Assembly: GCA_018240065.1 (NCBI GenBank)
Contig: JAFEGH010000003.1
Coordinates: 92,261 to 156,260, forward strand
DNA length: 64,000 bases
Reading direction: 5' to 3'
Source: Verrucomicrobiota bacterium
Lineage (GTDB): Bacteria > Chlamydiota > Chlamydiia > Chlamydiales > Rhabdochlamydiaceae
The notes under the pieces are model-generated. The model did not search any database. It saw nothing but the letters and a program-made list of their open reading frames with translations, and was not told the DNA's origin. The translations under genes and the position numbers were made by a program. This document shows, one piece after another, positions 50,592 to 59,132 of the stretch; the stretch's first letter is position 1; the number at the start of each line of letters is the position of its first letter.

Positions 50592-53297
50592 ATGTCGAAA
50601 CAGAAACTGTTCGCCCTGGTACTCTACCCTGTGCTTTGGCTGGTCAAATTCCTCGTTTCCCTGCGCTATCGCATTGTCGTGAAGGGTCTGGACAAACTGA
50701 CGCCCGATCAATTTAAGCGTCCCGGCGGGATCCTCTTCCTCCCTAACCACCCCGCAGAGATCGATCCGGTCATCATGGAGCTTGTCCTGTGGAGCAAATT
50801 CCGCCCTCGGCCGCTGGTTGTTGAGCATTTTTATCATCTGAAAGGGTTCAAGTTCTTCATGGACCTCGTTGGGGCGATGCCGCTGCCGACGATGGACGAA
50901 ATGGCGAATAAATGGCGCGGCAAGAAGGTCGAAAAACAGTTCAACAATGTTGCGGCCGCCCTGAAAAATAAGGCGAATTTCCTCATCTATCCATCGGGCC
51001 GATTAAAGCTCACAGGCATGGAATTGCTGGGAGGGGCATCTTTTGTACATAAATTGATACAGACAGTCCCCGAGACCAACATAGTGCTGGTGAGGACGAC
51101 CGGGCTGTGGGGGAGCAAGTTTTCCAGGGCTTTGACAGGTTCCTCTCCCGATTTTGGCAAGGTGCTCTTCGAATGCGCCAAAATCCTCTTGAAGAACGGG
51201 ATTTTTTTCGCTCCCAAGCGGGAAGTCCTGGTCGAATTCGAGCTTCCTTCCAGTGATTTTCCCTATGCCGGAACGCGTCTTGAATTCAACAAGCACCTCG
51301 AGAACTGGTACAACCGCTATCCGGAAGCCGGCCCAGAGCCCCTCAAGCTGGTCACTTTCTCATTCTGGAAGCAGGAGCTGCCGAAAGTCCTCGTCTCGAC
51401 AGGCCGCCCGCAGATGGCGGAAGAGCGCCCGGTCTCTAAAAAGATCCAGCAGGAAATAGTTGCCTTTTTGGCCAAACTTTGCGGACGGGCGGAGGACCAG
51501 ATCGAGCGCACCATGCATCTTTCCCAGGATCTCGGCCTCGACTCTCTGGACGTCGTCCAGGTCTACGTTTTTCTCGACGAGCGCTACGGGGTCACCGATT
51601 TGCTTCCCGGCGATTTGCAGACCGTCGAAGATGTCCTCCAGTTTGCCTCAGGATATAAAAAAGAGAGGGAAGAGGAAGAGCCTTCCCAAGTCAAACACGA
51701 GTTTGTCTGGCCGCAAGAAAGTCGCTTGCCTCCCGAGATTCCTCCCGGTGAAACAGTGCAGGAAGTCTTCCTGCGCAGCGTCGATCGCAACAAAGGCAGC
51801 ACGGCATGCCTGGATGCGATGTCGGGACCTTTGAGCTATTTCAAACTCAAGATCGGCGCTCTGGTCCTCTCTGAAAAATTTAAGAAACTCCCCGGAGATA
51901 ACATCGGGATCATGCTTCCATCCACCTCGGGAGCCTATCTGATCATACTCAGCGTGCTCCTTGCCGGAAAAGTGCCCGTGATGCTGAATTGGACGGCCGG
52001 AGTCAAATCGCTAGACCATTCCGCAGACCTGACGAAACTCAAAGCGGTGATCACTTCTTCAAAATTTCTTGACCGATTGGAAAACGGCGACCTTGGAAAT
52101 ATCGAGCAAATGCTCCATTTTATTGAAGAGATTCGCGAAACTGTCTCGTTAAAGGACAAACTCCGCGCCATTCTTTTAAGTTACATGCGCGCAGATCCTC
52201 TGATAAAAAAGCTGGGCCTTTCTTCGATCAGCTCATCCGATCCGTGTGTGATCCTGTTCACCAGCGGCACAGAGGCGCTGCCCAAGGGAGTTCCCCTTTC
52301 TCATGCCAATATCCTCAGCAACCAGCGCTCAGCCATGAAAGCGGTGTCGATGCACGCCAATGATATTTTCTACGGGGTCCTGCCCCCGTTCCATTCCTTC
52401 GGCTTCTCTGCGACCGGACTCCTCCCGATTTTTGCCGGGGCGAGGATCTGCTATGCGCCCGATCCGACCGACAGCCACGGGATGGCAAGGGACATCGGAC
52501 AGTGGAAGGCGACCCTCTTATGCTGCGCTCCCAGCTTCATCCGAGCGCTGTTTCGCGTCGCAAGCCCCGATCAGCTGCAATCGCTGCGCCTTGTGGTCTC
52601 TGGCGCAGAGAAGACCCCCCAGGAGCTGTTCGACTACGTCAGGGAGAATTTACCGCACGCGAGGCTTCTGGAAGGTTATGGAATCACCGAGTGCAGCCCC
52701 ATTGTCACTCTCGATCGAGTCGAGGAGCCGCACCTTGGGGTCGGGAGAGCGATTCCCGGCGTTGAATTGATGATCCTGGACCTAGCGACCCTTCAACCTG
52801 TGGCCTTGGGCCAGGAAGGGGAGGTGTGCGTCGCCGGCCCAAACGTCTTCGACGGTTATTTGGGGAATCCTCGCGAGCCATTTATCTACCTGAAGGGCAA
52901 ACGCTGGTATTTGTCGGGCGACCGCGGCTACCTGGATGAAAAAGGACACCTCATGCTGTCCGGAAGGCTGAAGCGCTTTGTCAAGATCGGCGGCGAGATG
53001 GTCAGCCTCGGCGGGCTCGAGGAGGAGCTTTTAAGGATGGCAAAACAGAAGCAGTGGGTCACAGGGAAAGAAGAAGGGCCTCCTTTGGCCGTGAGCGTAC
53101 GCGAAAAAGAGAGCGACAAGCCGATGATTATCCTCTATACGACGTTCGCTATCTCCAAAGAGGATGTCAATGCAGCGCTGAAAGAATGCGGCTTTGGCAG
53201 ACTCGTCAAGATCGCCGAGGTTCACAGCGTCGTGCAGATTCCCTTGACCGGCACTGGCAAAACACATTATCGTCTCCTGGACGAAATCCACATTTAA
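50592..53297 (+). CDS. aas: fused 1-acylglycerophosphate acyltransferase - ACP - acyl-ACP synthetase (Aas-like)
   Basis: A 901-residue protein with three modules. About 1-270: PlsC-type acyltransferase with HX4D in NHPAEID (His53, Asp58) and IYPSGRLKL (the EGT/PSG-type box). About 284-355: an acyl-carrier-protein domain with GLDSLDVVQVYVFLDERYG, Ser318 being the phosphopantetheine site. About 395-901: an AMP-forming acyl-CoA/ACP synthetase with ILFTSGTEALPKGVPLSH, LLEGYGITECSP, YLSGDRGYLDEKGH and LSGRLKRFVKIGGE. It would activate fatty acids, load them on ACP and acylate lysophospholipid, recycling host fatty acids into bacterial membranes. In Chlamydia, to my memory, acyltransferase and synthetase are separate neighbouring genes and no ACP is built in. 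ATG 50592; 7 bases before cysS. Confidence 0.92.
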   Translation: MSKQKLFALVLYPVLWLVKFLVSLRYRIVVKGLDKLTPDQFKRPGGILFLPNHPAEIDPVIMELVLWSKFRPRPLVVEHFYHLKGFKFFMDLVGAMPLPTMDEMANKWRGKKVEKQFNNVAAALKNKANFLIYPSGRLKLTGMELLGGASFVHKLIQTVPETNIVLVRTTGLWGSKFSRALTGSSPDFGKVLFECAKILLKNGIFFAPKREVLVEFELPSSDFPYAGTRLEFNKHLENWYNRYPEAGPEPLKLVTFSFWKQELPKVLVSTGRPQMAEERPVSKKIQQEIVAFLAKLCGRAEDQIERTMHLSQDLGLDSLDVVQVYVFLDERYGVTDLLPGDLQTVEDVLQFASGYKKEREEEEPSQVKHEFVWPQESRLPPEIPPGETVQEVFLRSVDRNKGSTACLDAMSGPLSYFKLKIGALVLSEKFKKLPGDNIGIMLPSTSGAYLIILSVLLAGKVPVMLNWTAGVKSLDHSADLTKLKAVITSSKFLDRLENGDLGNIEQMLHFIEEIRETVSLKDKLRAILLSYMRADPLIKKLGLSSISSSDPCVILFTSGTEALPKGVPLSHANILSNQRSAMKAVSMHANDIFYGVLPPFHSFGFSATGLLPIFAGARICYAPDPTDSHGMARDIGQWKATLLCCAPSFIRALFRVASPDQLQSLRLVVSGAEKTPQELFDYVRENLPHARLLEGYGITECSPIVTLDRVEEPHLGVGRAIPGVELMILDLATLQPVALGQEGEVCVAGPNVFDGYLGNPREPFIYLKGKRWYLSGDRGYLDEKGHLMLSGRLKRFVKIGGEMVSLGGLEEELLRMAKQKQWVTGKEEGPPLAVSVREKESDKPMIILYTTFAISKEDVNAALKECGFGRLVKIAEVHSVVQIPLTGTGKTHYRLLDEIHI

Positions 53298-53304
53298 TCG
53301 ATTT

Positions 53305-55170
53305 ATGACAAAACAGCGTTTAAAACTTTACAATACCGAATCGAAACAGAAAGAAGAGATCTTCCCGATCAACGGGCGGACCGTCCGTATGTACACATGC
53401 GGGCCCACCGTTTACAATTTTGCCCACATCGGAAACTTCCGCACCTATGTCTTCGAAGACCTCCTCCGCCGCACGATCAAATTTTTCGGCTTCTCTATCG
53501 AGCAGGCGATGAACCTCACCGATGTCGACGACAAGACGATCAAAGGCGCTCTCGACAAGAAGATTTCACTCGACGCGTTCACCCAGCCCTACAAAGACGC
53601 CTTTTTCGAAGACCTCAAAACTTTAGGCATCGAGAAGGTGGAGCATTACCCTCAGGCGACCGACTACATCCCGGAGATGATCACGATCATCCAAAAATTG
53701 CTCGACACCGGCGTGGCCTATCGCGGACACGATGAGAGCATTTATTTCGCCATCTCCAAATTCCCATCTTACGGGAGGCTCTCTCATCTGCACCTCAACG
53801 AACTGCAGGCCGGAGCCTCCAACCGCGTGGCGCTCGATGAGTACGACAAAGAGAACGTCTGCGATTTCGTCCTCTGGAAAGCCTACGATCCGCAGCGCGA
53901 TGGAGAGATCTATTGGGAAAGTCCGTTCGGCAAAGGACGCCCCGGCTGGCACATCGAGTGCTCCGCCATGGCGATGAAGCTTCTCGGAGAGACCCTCGAT
54001 ATCCACGTCGGCGGCGTCGACAACATGTTTCCGCACCACGAGAACGAGATCGCCCAATCGGAAGCGTATTCCTGCCGCCATTTCGTCAAACACTGGCTTC
54101 ACGCAGAACACTTGCTGGTCGACCATAAGAAGATGTCGAAAAGTCTCGGCAACTTCTACACTTTGCGCGATCTGATCAACAAAGGGTACACCGGGCGTCA
54201 GGTCCGCTATATGCTCCTTCAGACGCATTACCGCACGCAGCTCAATTTCACGTTCGCCGGATTGGACGGCACCAAGTCGACGCTGGAGCGCCTCTCCGAC
54301 TTCATTCAGCGCCTTCAGGCAGTCCGAAGAGAAAAGATGGGCAGAGCGCTTGATCTCATCCTGGAAAAAGCCCTTCCCGACAATCCACAGAAGAAAGATG
54401 TCCGCGAGCGGATCCTCTTCGACGTGCAGGCGGACAAGAGGCGCGACATCCTCGACGCCGATCAAATCCGGCCCATGATCGAGCGCTGCCTGCATTCGAT
54501 GCCTGAAAGGGGACAGGTCCTCGATAGAATTTTGACGGAGGTCAAAGCGGAAAAGGAGCGCACTGTCCTGAAGCCGATCCTGGAAAAAACGCTTCAGGGG
54601 CATCCCGAGACAAACAAGATTCTGTCCACCATCATTCACGATGTTCAGGATGAAAAAGAGACCGACATCCTCGATCCTTCCCTGATGAAACCGATCCTTC
54701 AAAAAGCGCTCAAAGAAGTCTCTCAGAAAACAAACATGGTCGAATCGATCCTGCATGATCTCAAAGTGAAAAAAGATCATGGTTTCATCCTCCCGTTGAT
54801 CGATAAGACGATGGAGCAATTTACCGCGCAGCTGGCAGACGATCTCAACATCTCTGCCGCGCTGGCAGCCCTTTTCGACATGGTGCGCGAGGTCAACGGC
54901 CTTTGCGACCAGGGCAAGATCGGCATATCGGAAGCAGAAGATGTGCTCGACTTCCTGGCCAGGATCGATCAGGTATTGAACGTGCTTCCTCTCCAGCCTG
55001 AGGAAGAAGAGATCCCTGCGGAGCTTGTCACTGCACTCAAAAAAAGAGAAACCGCCCGCCTGGAGAAAAATTGGAAGATGGCCGATGAATGCCGGGACTT
55101 GATCCAGTCGCGCGGCTACCTCATCGAAGACACTCCCCAGGGCGCAAGATTGAAAAAAAGGACACTATGA
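53305..55170 (+). CDS. cysS: cysteinyl-tRNA synthetase with a four-repeat insertion
   Basis: Class I cysteinyl-tRNA synthetase charging tRNA-Cys. N-terminal CGPTVYNFAHIGNFRTYVFEDLL (HIGH-like HIGN, zinc Cys32), HIECSAM (Cys219), FPHHENEIAQSE (zinc His/Glu) and HKKMSKSLGNF (KMSKS at 276-280) are intact. At 621 residues it is about 150 longer than usual. The excess lies at about 340-505, between the connective region (LSDFIQRLQAV) and the DALR/helical domain (FTAQLADDLNIS). It consists of four tandem 34-40-residue repeats, each starting [RK]P-[MI]-[IL]-[EQ]-[KR]-x-L and containing a later [IL]-L-x-[DE]-[VL]-[KQ]-x-[DE]-K. The insertion is charged and helical. ATG overlaps nothing; the stop overlaps the winged-helix gene. 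Confidence 0.93.
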   Translation: MTKQRLKLYNTESKQKEEIFPINGRTVRMYTCGPTVYNFAHIGNFRTYVFEDLLRRTIKFFGFSIEQAMNLTDVDDKTIKGALDKKISLDAFTQPYKDAFFEDLKTLGIEKVEHYPQATDYIPEMITIIQKLLDTGVAYRGHDESIYFAISKFPSYGRLSHLHLNELQAGASNRVALDEYDKENVCDFVLWKAYDPQRDGEIYWESPFGKGRPGWHIECSAMAMKLLGETLDIHVGGVDNMFPHHENEIAQSEAYSCRHFVKHWLHAEHLLVDHKKMSKSLGNFYTLRDLINKGYTGRQVRYMLLQTHYRTQLNFTFAGLDGTKSTLERLSDFIQRLQAVRREKMGRALDLILEKALPDNPQKKDVRERILFDVQADKRRDILDADQIRPMIERCLHSMPERGQVLDRILTEVKAEKERTVLKPILEKTLQGHPETNKILSTIIHDVQDEKETDILDPSLMKPILQKALKEVSQKTNMVESILHDLKVKKDHGFILPLIDKTMEQFTAQLADDLNISAALAALFDMVREVNGLCDQGKIGISEAEDVLDFLARIDQVLNVLPLQPEEEEIPAELVTALKKRETARLEKNWKMADECRDLIQSRGYLIEDTPQGARLKKRTL

Positions 55171-55421
55171 CTAAAAAAGGAACGACAAAAGACGAGCTAT
55201 TTCTCCTCAAACTTCATGAGCTCGCAACTGAGCGCGGCGATGTCGGTGAAGCGATCTGCCGTTTTGAGATCGGCAGAGCGATCGGCCAGAATGACAAAGG
55301 CGCCAATGTGATCGCGCGCGACCTGGCGCAGGCCAACTTTGTCAAGAAAGGGGAAGGAGAATCGGTCTTTCTCACCAACAACGGACTGCGTTTGGTAGAG
55401 TCTCTAAGAGAGGATAACTGA
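55167..55421 (+). CDS. small winged-helix-like hypothetical protein
   Basis: An 84-residue protein from ATG 55167, whose A-T-G-A overlaps the cysS stop (coupled translation); longer frames from upstream lie inside cysS and are rejected. The sequence DELFLLKLHELATERGDVGEAICRFEIGRAIGQNDKGANVIARDLAQANFVKKGEGESVFLTNNGLRLVESL reads as helix, helix-turn-helix, then a two-strand wing, like a small winged-helix domain. There is no other domain. It may bind nucleic acid or act as an adaptor; position behind cysS hints at a link to translation, without proof. Its end overlaps the convergent NTPase gene by 18 bases. Confidence 0.7.
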   Translation: MTKKGTTKDELFLLKLHELATERGDVGEAICRFEIGRAIGQNDKGANVIARDLAQANFVKKGEGESVFLTNNGLRLVESLREDN

Positions 55422-55967
55422 AGGCGTATACCAGTCCGCGTTTTCAAGCTGGATCATCGCGGTGGTTACACAGGATTTTGTGTATTCCTTCCGTTGGATC
55501 CTTCCTTTTGTAAGGATCCCGATGATCCCTTCCGCGGACCCCAGTTTGGGGTTGCCGCTGATCCCTGCGCTGTTAGACGCCTGGTTCAAGTCCATTCCAT
55601 CGTTCAAGACGTGCTGCAAGACCTTGGGAGGCACTTCAAAGCCGCAGGAAAGCCCCAGGTGGTAGTTCGACCCGTCATAGATGCAGCAGATGCAGGCCTC
55701 CAGATAACCGGTTTGTGCCCCAGGCGCTTCAAATAGTCCGCTCTCAATCCCAAAACTATAGTGACAACCTTCGCAGGATGTGAATGCATTCTTCGCGCGG
55801 TTCTTCGCGCCGCGGATGATCTCTTCCATGGACAGCGGCTGTTCAGAGATTTCAGAGGGGACCGAAACCGATCTGAATGCCGCATGGGCAAACTGAGGAT
55901 AGTCCCTGACAACTTCTTCGACAGCCTGAACTTTGACGGGGTTGGTCGATCCAATTGCAATCAACAT
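55404..55967 (-). CDS. YjjX-type inosine/xanthosine triphosphatase
   Basis: A 187-residue NTPase of the YjjX/DUF84 family, which hydrolyses ITP and XTP to keep them out of nucleic acids. Signatures: AIGSTNPVKVQAVEEVV, QPLSMEEIIRGAKNRAKNAF, FGIESGLFE, and NPKLGSAEGIIGILTKGRIQRKEYT, the family C-terminal nucleotide site. Length is typical (170-190). Convergent with the winged-helix gene (18-base overlap). Upstream lies the inverted repeat at 55972-56043, immediately in front of the start codon, so expression may be affected. Confidence 0.88.
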   Translation of the reverse strand: MLIAIGSTNPVKVQAVEEVVRDYPQFAHAAFRSVSVPSEISEQPLSMEEIIRGAKNRAKNAFTSCEGCHYSFGIESGLFEAPGAQTGYLEACICCIYDGSNYHLGLSCGFEVPPKVLQHVLNDGMDLNQASNSAGISGNPKLGSAEGIIGILTKGRIQRKEYTKSCVTTAMIQLENADWYTPSVILS

Positions 55968-55971
55968 GAGT

Positions 55972-56043
55972 CTATCCCGAAATTAGAAAGTGGGGATTAC
56001 TGAAAAAAGATTCAATAAGCATAGTTTTCAAATTTCGGGATAG
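55972..56043. repeat. 72-base inverted-repeat (MITE-like) element
   Basis: CTATCCCGAAATT (55972-55984) is the perfect reverse complement of 56031-56043; the flanks extend imperfectly (GAAAG/GAAAAC). The right end reads AACCTATCC on the minus strand, identical to the ends of the 9448-9529 element. It fills the whole gap between lysS and the YjjX-type gene. Confidence 0.65.
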
Positions 56044-56048
56044 GTTCA

Positions 56049-57620
56049 TCATTCACCCGGGCGCATAATTGGGAAGTAAAGCACATCCCGGATCGAATGG
56101 ACTTTGGTAAAGAGCATCACAAGTCTATCGACGCCGATGCCCAGCCCTCCGGCAGGAGGCAGACCCTGGCAGATCGACTCGATGAATTCTTCATCCAGAG
56201 GAGAGGCCTCTTCATCGCCGGCTGCGCGCTTGTGGGACTGCTCGACGAGCAGCTTGCGTTGCAGGACGGGATCGTTTAGCTCGGTATACGAGTTGCAGAA
56301 CTCATTGCCGAGGATAAATGTTTCAAAACGCTCGACGAAGTGCTCTTTGCGCAGCTCGGGGTTGCGGTGGAGCTTGCATAAAGGCGTGGTTTCAATTGGA
56401 TGGTCGATGATGTGGTGCGGCTCGATCAGGTGCTCTTCCGCAAACTCTTCGAAGAGCATCGCGATTAGAGCGCCGCGGGGAGCCTTGCCGACCTCTTTGG
56501 GATCGACGTTGCCGGTATCAATCAGGATTTTGCGCATGGCGTCGTCGGTCAAGTTGTCGACGTCGTGTTTGCCGTAGAGCTTGATGCTGTCTTTCATCGA
56601 GAGGCGCTTCCAGGGCGCTTTGACGTCGATTGTGGTCTCAGCGCCGTCCACGTCCGATTTGAAGGTGAGTTTTGTCGACCCGAACAGTTTCAGCGCGATC
56701 TCTTCGAAGAGGTTCTCGGTCAAAACCATCATGTCGTTGTAGTCATAATAAGCAGCGTACGCTTCCAGCTCCGTGAACTCGGGGTTATGGGTACGGTCGA
56801 TCCCTTCGTTGCGGAATACTTTGCCGATTTCGAAAACCTTGAGAAGTCCGCCAACGAGCAGTTTCTTCAAGGGGATTTCCAAAGAGATGCGCAGGAACAT
56901 TTCCTGCTCGAGGGCGTTGAGCTTTGTGATGAAGGGCTTCGCCTGGGCGCCGCCATAGACGTTCTGAAGGACAGGAGTTTCTACTTCCATGAAGCCGACT
57001 CTCTCAAAGTATTGGCGGATCAACTGGAGGATGCGGGAGCGCATCTGGAAGATGTGGACGACGTCGGGGCTTGCGATCAGATCGAGCCAGCGTTTGCGAT
57101 AGCGCGTTCCCTTGTCAGCAAGGCCGCTGTGCTTGTCGGGAAGAGGAAGGAGGGTCTTGCAGAGGATGGTCACGCGTTTGGCGTAGACAGTCAGCTCGCC
57201 TTTTTGTGTGAGGAAAAGATTCCCTTCGACGCCGACGATGTCGCCGAGGTCGATCTTTTTCTCGATGAATTTGATCGCGGTCATCTCAGGGGTAGGCTGG
57301 AATCCTTCCACCTGGGTCAGGTCGCGGTTGATCATGATCTGGATCCGTCCCGTTTCATCCTGAAGATGGGCAAAAGCGTTTTTTCCCATCGCGCGGAAAA
57401 GGACCATCCTGCCGGCGACGCAGACCGACTCGGTCTTGCCTTCCGCCGCTTCTTCGCTGTGTCCGAGCGTTTTGCCTTCCCAGCGCTGCTGGAGTTCGTG
57501 AGGTGTCGCGCTTGGTGTGAACTTAGGAGGGTAGGGGTCGATCCCCAATGCCTGGATCTCTGCCAGTTTCTGGGAGCGGTTGATGAACTCTTCGTGCTTG
57601 TGGTATTCTGGCTCTGTCAT
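56049..57620 (-). CDS. lysS: class II lysyl-tRNA synthetase
   Basis: Class IIb lysyl-tRNA synthetase of 523 residues. N-terminal OB-fold anticodon domain (VCVAGRMVLFRAMGKNAFAHLQDETGRIQIMI), motif 1 region RSRILQLIRQYFERVGFMEVETPVL, motif 2 FRNEGIDRTHNPEFTELEAY, and motif 3 GGLGIGVDRLVMLF near the C-terminus. Insert FVERFETFILGNEFCNSYTELNDP is typical. The start is ATG 57620. The neighbouring order cysS-lysS resembles Chlamydia. The stop lies 6 bases from the inverted repeat element. Confidence 0.95.
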   Translation of the reverse strand: MTEPEYHKHEEFINRSQKLAEIQALGIDPYPPKFTPSATPHELQQRWEGKTLGHSEEAAEGKTESVCVAGRMVLFRAMGKNAFAHLQDETGRIQIMINRDLTQVEGFQPTPEMTAIKFIEKKIDLGDIVGVEGNLFLTQKGELTVYAKRVTILCKTLLPLPDKHSGLADKGTRYRKRWLDLIASPDVVHIFQMRSRILQLIRQYFERVGFMEVETPVLQNVYGGAQAKPFITKLNALEQEMFLRISLEIPLKKLLVGGLLKVFEIGKVFRNEGIDRTHNPEFTELEAYAAYYDYNDMMVLTENLFEEIALKLFGSTKLTFKSDVDGAETTIDVKAPWKRLSMKDSIKLYGKHDVDNLTDDAMRKILIDTGNVDPKEVGKAPRGALIAMLFEEFAEEHLIEPHHIIDHPIETTPLCKLHRNPELRKEHFVERFETFILGNEFCNSYTELNDPVLQRKLLVEQSHKRAAGDEEASPLDEEFIESICQGLPPAGGLGIGVDRLVMLFTKVHSIRDVLYFPIMRPGE

Positions 57621-57949
57621 GATGTTTTGTGATAAATTAAGTTTGAAAATGAGTTCCCATTTTAAGACCTTCCCATCAAATGCGCAAGCTGAAACAGGGG
57701 GGATTCATTAAAAACACCTTGGAAAAGTACTCATAGGGAAAATCGCTGCGTTGTCCTGCTTCGCCCACCCTCATGCAGGATTGTCTGCATCGGACTCCTG
57801 GCGCTTCTCTTCTAAATGAGTTTTTTTCAAGTTGTTTTACATGAAATCCTCCTTCTGCTGATTGCAATTCCTGATTTCAAAAATCCCCTGTGAAGTAATT
57901 CTGAGTGCTCCTATTCTTAAAAGTCCATTTTGAAATTTTTAGGTTGCAA
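57621..57949. other. intergenic region between divergent lysS and kinase-like genes
   Basis: 329 bases. No gene is supported; a 63-codon minus-strand frame (57676-57867) lacks a binding site. It should hold the lysS promoter and the promoter of the kinase-like gene, but I see no near-consensus pair. Confidence 0.45.
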
Positions 57950-59062
57950 ATGGCGTTTCTAAAAAGAATTACCGGCTCCGAGGAAGTGATTGTTCCGATC
58001 GACAAAGGAGCAGCCGTTCCTGCTGGCAAAGAAGTTGCTGAGCAGGGAGCGGCGTTAGCTTACAACAGGGTAAAGAGGTGGATAGGTGAAACGGCCCCCT
58101 GCTATCTGACCTACGCGCTTCCGTCAGGATTTGCGCCAACGCGGATGATCCCTTATGAAGACCTCGGCGATCCGCGCGTTTTAGAAAAGCACCTTCTTCC
58201 GAAAAGCGCCCATGTCTATCCGACTTTTTCCCGAATTTTTGAAAACATCAGGGACATTGACGACCTGGATCATTGCGAGGTGCTCAGAGGCAGCAATCAG
58301 TTCCTCGTGTTCATCCATCCCCAGTGTCCAGGATATGTGATCAAGATGAAGTCCTTTTTCAAAAGAAATTCTTTCCATCGCCATTGCAAAAAGGCGCATC
58401 TCTATGGAGAGATGAAAGATGGGAATATTTATCGGGTCGTCATGGCGTCGAGGATGCGCCAGTGCATTCAGGAGATGAAACTCGACAGGCTGCATGTTCC
58501 CTACAAGTGGCTGTTTTCTTTAAGAGAAGACTCCAAGCTCGTCGATAGCGATTATGCAGTCATCGCCGCCAAAGAAGACCTGCTCTCTATCGATGAGACC
58601 CGAGAAATGATCAAGAGGATGCCCAAAGCGGAGGGGAAGATCCTTTTGCGGCAGCTTTTTCTCCTGCTGCTCATGACAGGATATCAAGACGCCAGGATCG
58701 ACAACCTCTGTTTCAACAAAAGAGGGGAGCTGGTCATCCATGATGCGGAGCCGATCGGCAATGTCGATTTAAGCCGCCACGCCTCTCACGCCGCCCATCG
58801 CTTGGGGCATGTCCGCGAGGAAGAGATCGACTGCGCCCTTTATGGCATTAGAACTGCGATCTCTGAATCAGGTCTGCCCTTTGATCCGGCATTGCTGAAT
58901 GAGGTGGCCTGTGAATTCCACATTAGAGCTGCGCAGGAGAAGAAAACGAATGCGATGCGAAGGAAGATGCTGGTCGCCATGACACTCTTTTTACACGCCG
59001 CCATGATCGCGAGTGTATTCTACATGAGCAGGCGCGCGCTTTCCTTTCGTGGAGATCACTAA
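57950..59062 (+). CDS. kinase-like protein with C-terminal membrane anchor, hypothetical
   Basis: About 370 residues from ATG 57950 (AGG at 6 bases; a TTG at 57905 gives an implausible extension). The central part has a protein-kinase-like order of features: a beta hairpin with FLVFIHPQCPGYVIKMK (Lys132 or Lys134 where VAIK lies), a helix region, a hinge-like SDYAVIAAKEDLL, then LLMTGYQDARIDNLCFNKRGELVIHDAEPIG. The last segment resembles the catalytic loop (Asp247...Asn252) followed by a DFG-like Asp265. The canonical HRD is absent and the C-lobe is short, so it may be a divergent or inactive kinase. A single helix at about 339-358 would anchor it in a membrane. No signal peptide. Related folds occur among bacterial effectors. 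Confidence 0.55.
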   Translation: MAFLKRITGSEEVIVPIDKGAAVPAGKEVAEQGAALAYNRVKRWIGETAPCYLTYALPSGFAPTRMIPYEDLGDPRVLEKHLLPKSAHVYPTFSRIFENIRDIDDLDHCEVLRGSNQFLVFIHPQCPGYVIKMKSFFKRNSFHRHCKKAHLYGEMKDGNIYRVVMASRMRQCIQEMKLDRLHVPYKWLFSLREDSKLVDSDYAVIAAKEDLLSIDETREMIKRMPKAEGKILLRQLFLLLLMTGYQDARIDNLCFNKRGELVIHDAEPIGNVDLSRHASHAAHRLGHVREEEIDCALYGIRTAISESGLPFDPALLNEVACEFHIRAAQEKKTNAMRRKMLVAMTLFLHAAMIASVFYMSRRALSFRGDH

Positions 59063-59132
59063 AAGGGGCGGCATGTTCCCTTTGGGGCATAGGTTTGAGA
59101 TCAGGAAATCCATGATGCGGGTTGTCTGAGTC

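Noticed and set aside
53623..54819. 398-codon open frame antisense to cysS
   Set aside because: It lies wholly opposite a conserved enzyme whose motifs are intact; its composition follows from codon bias on the other strand and no protein family is visible.
56565..57632. 355-codon open frame antisense to lysS
   Set aside because: Same reason: complete overlap with the conserved lysyl-tRNA synthetase, no ribosome-binding site and no recognisable domain.
57676..57867. 63-codon minus-strand frame between lysS and the kinase-like gene
   Set aside because: No support beyond being open; the spacer is expected to hold promoters.
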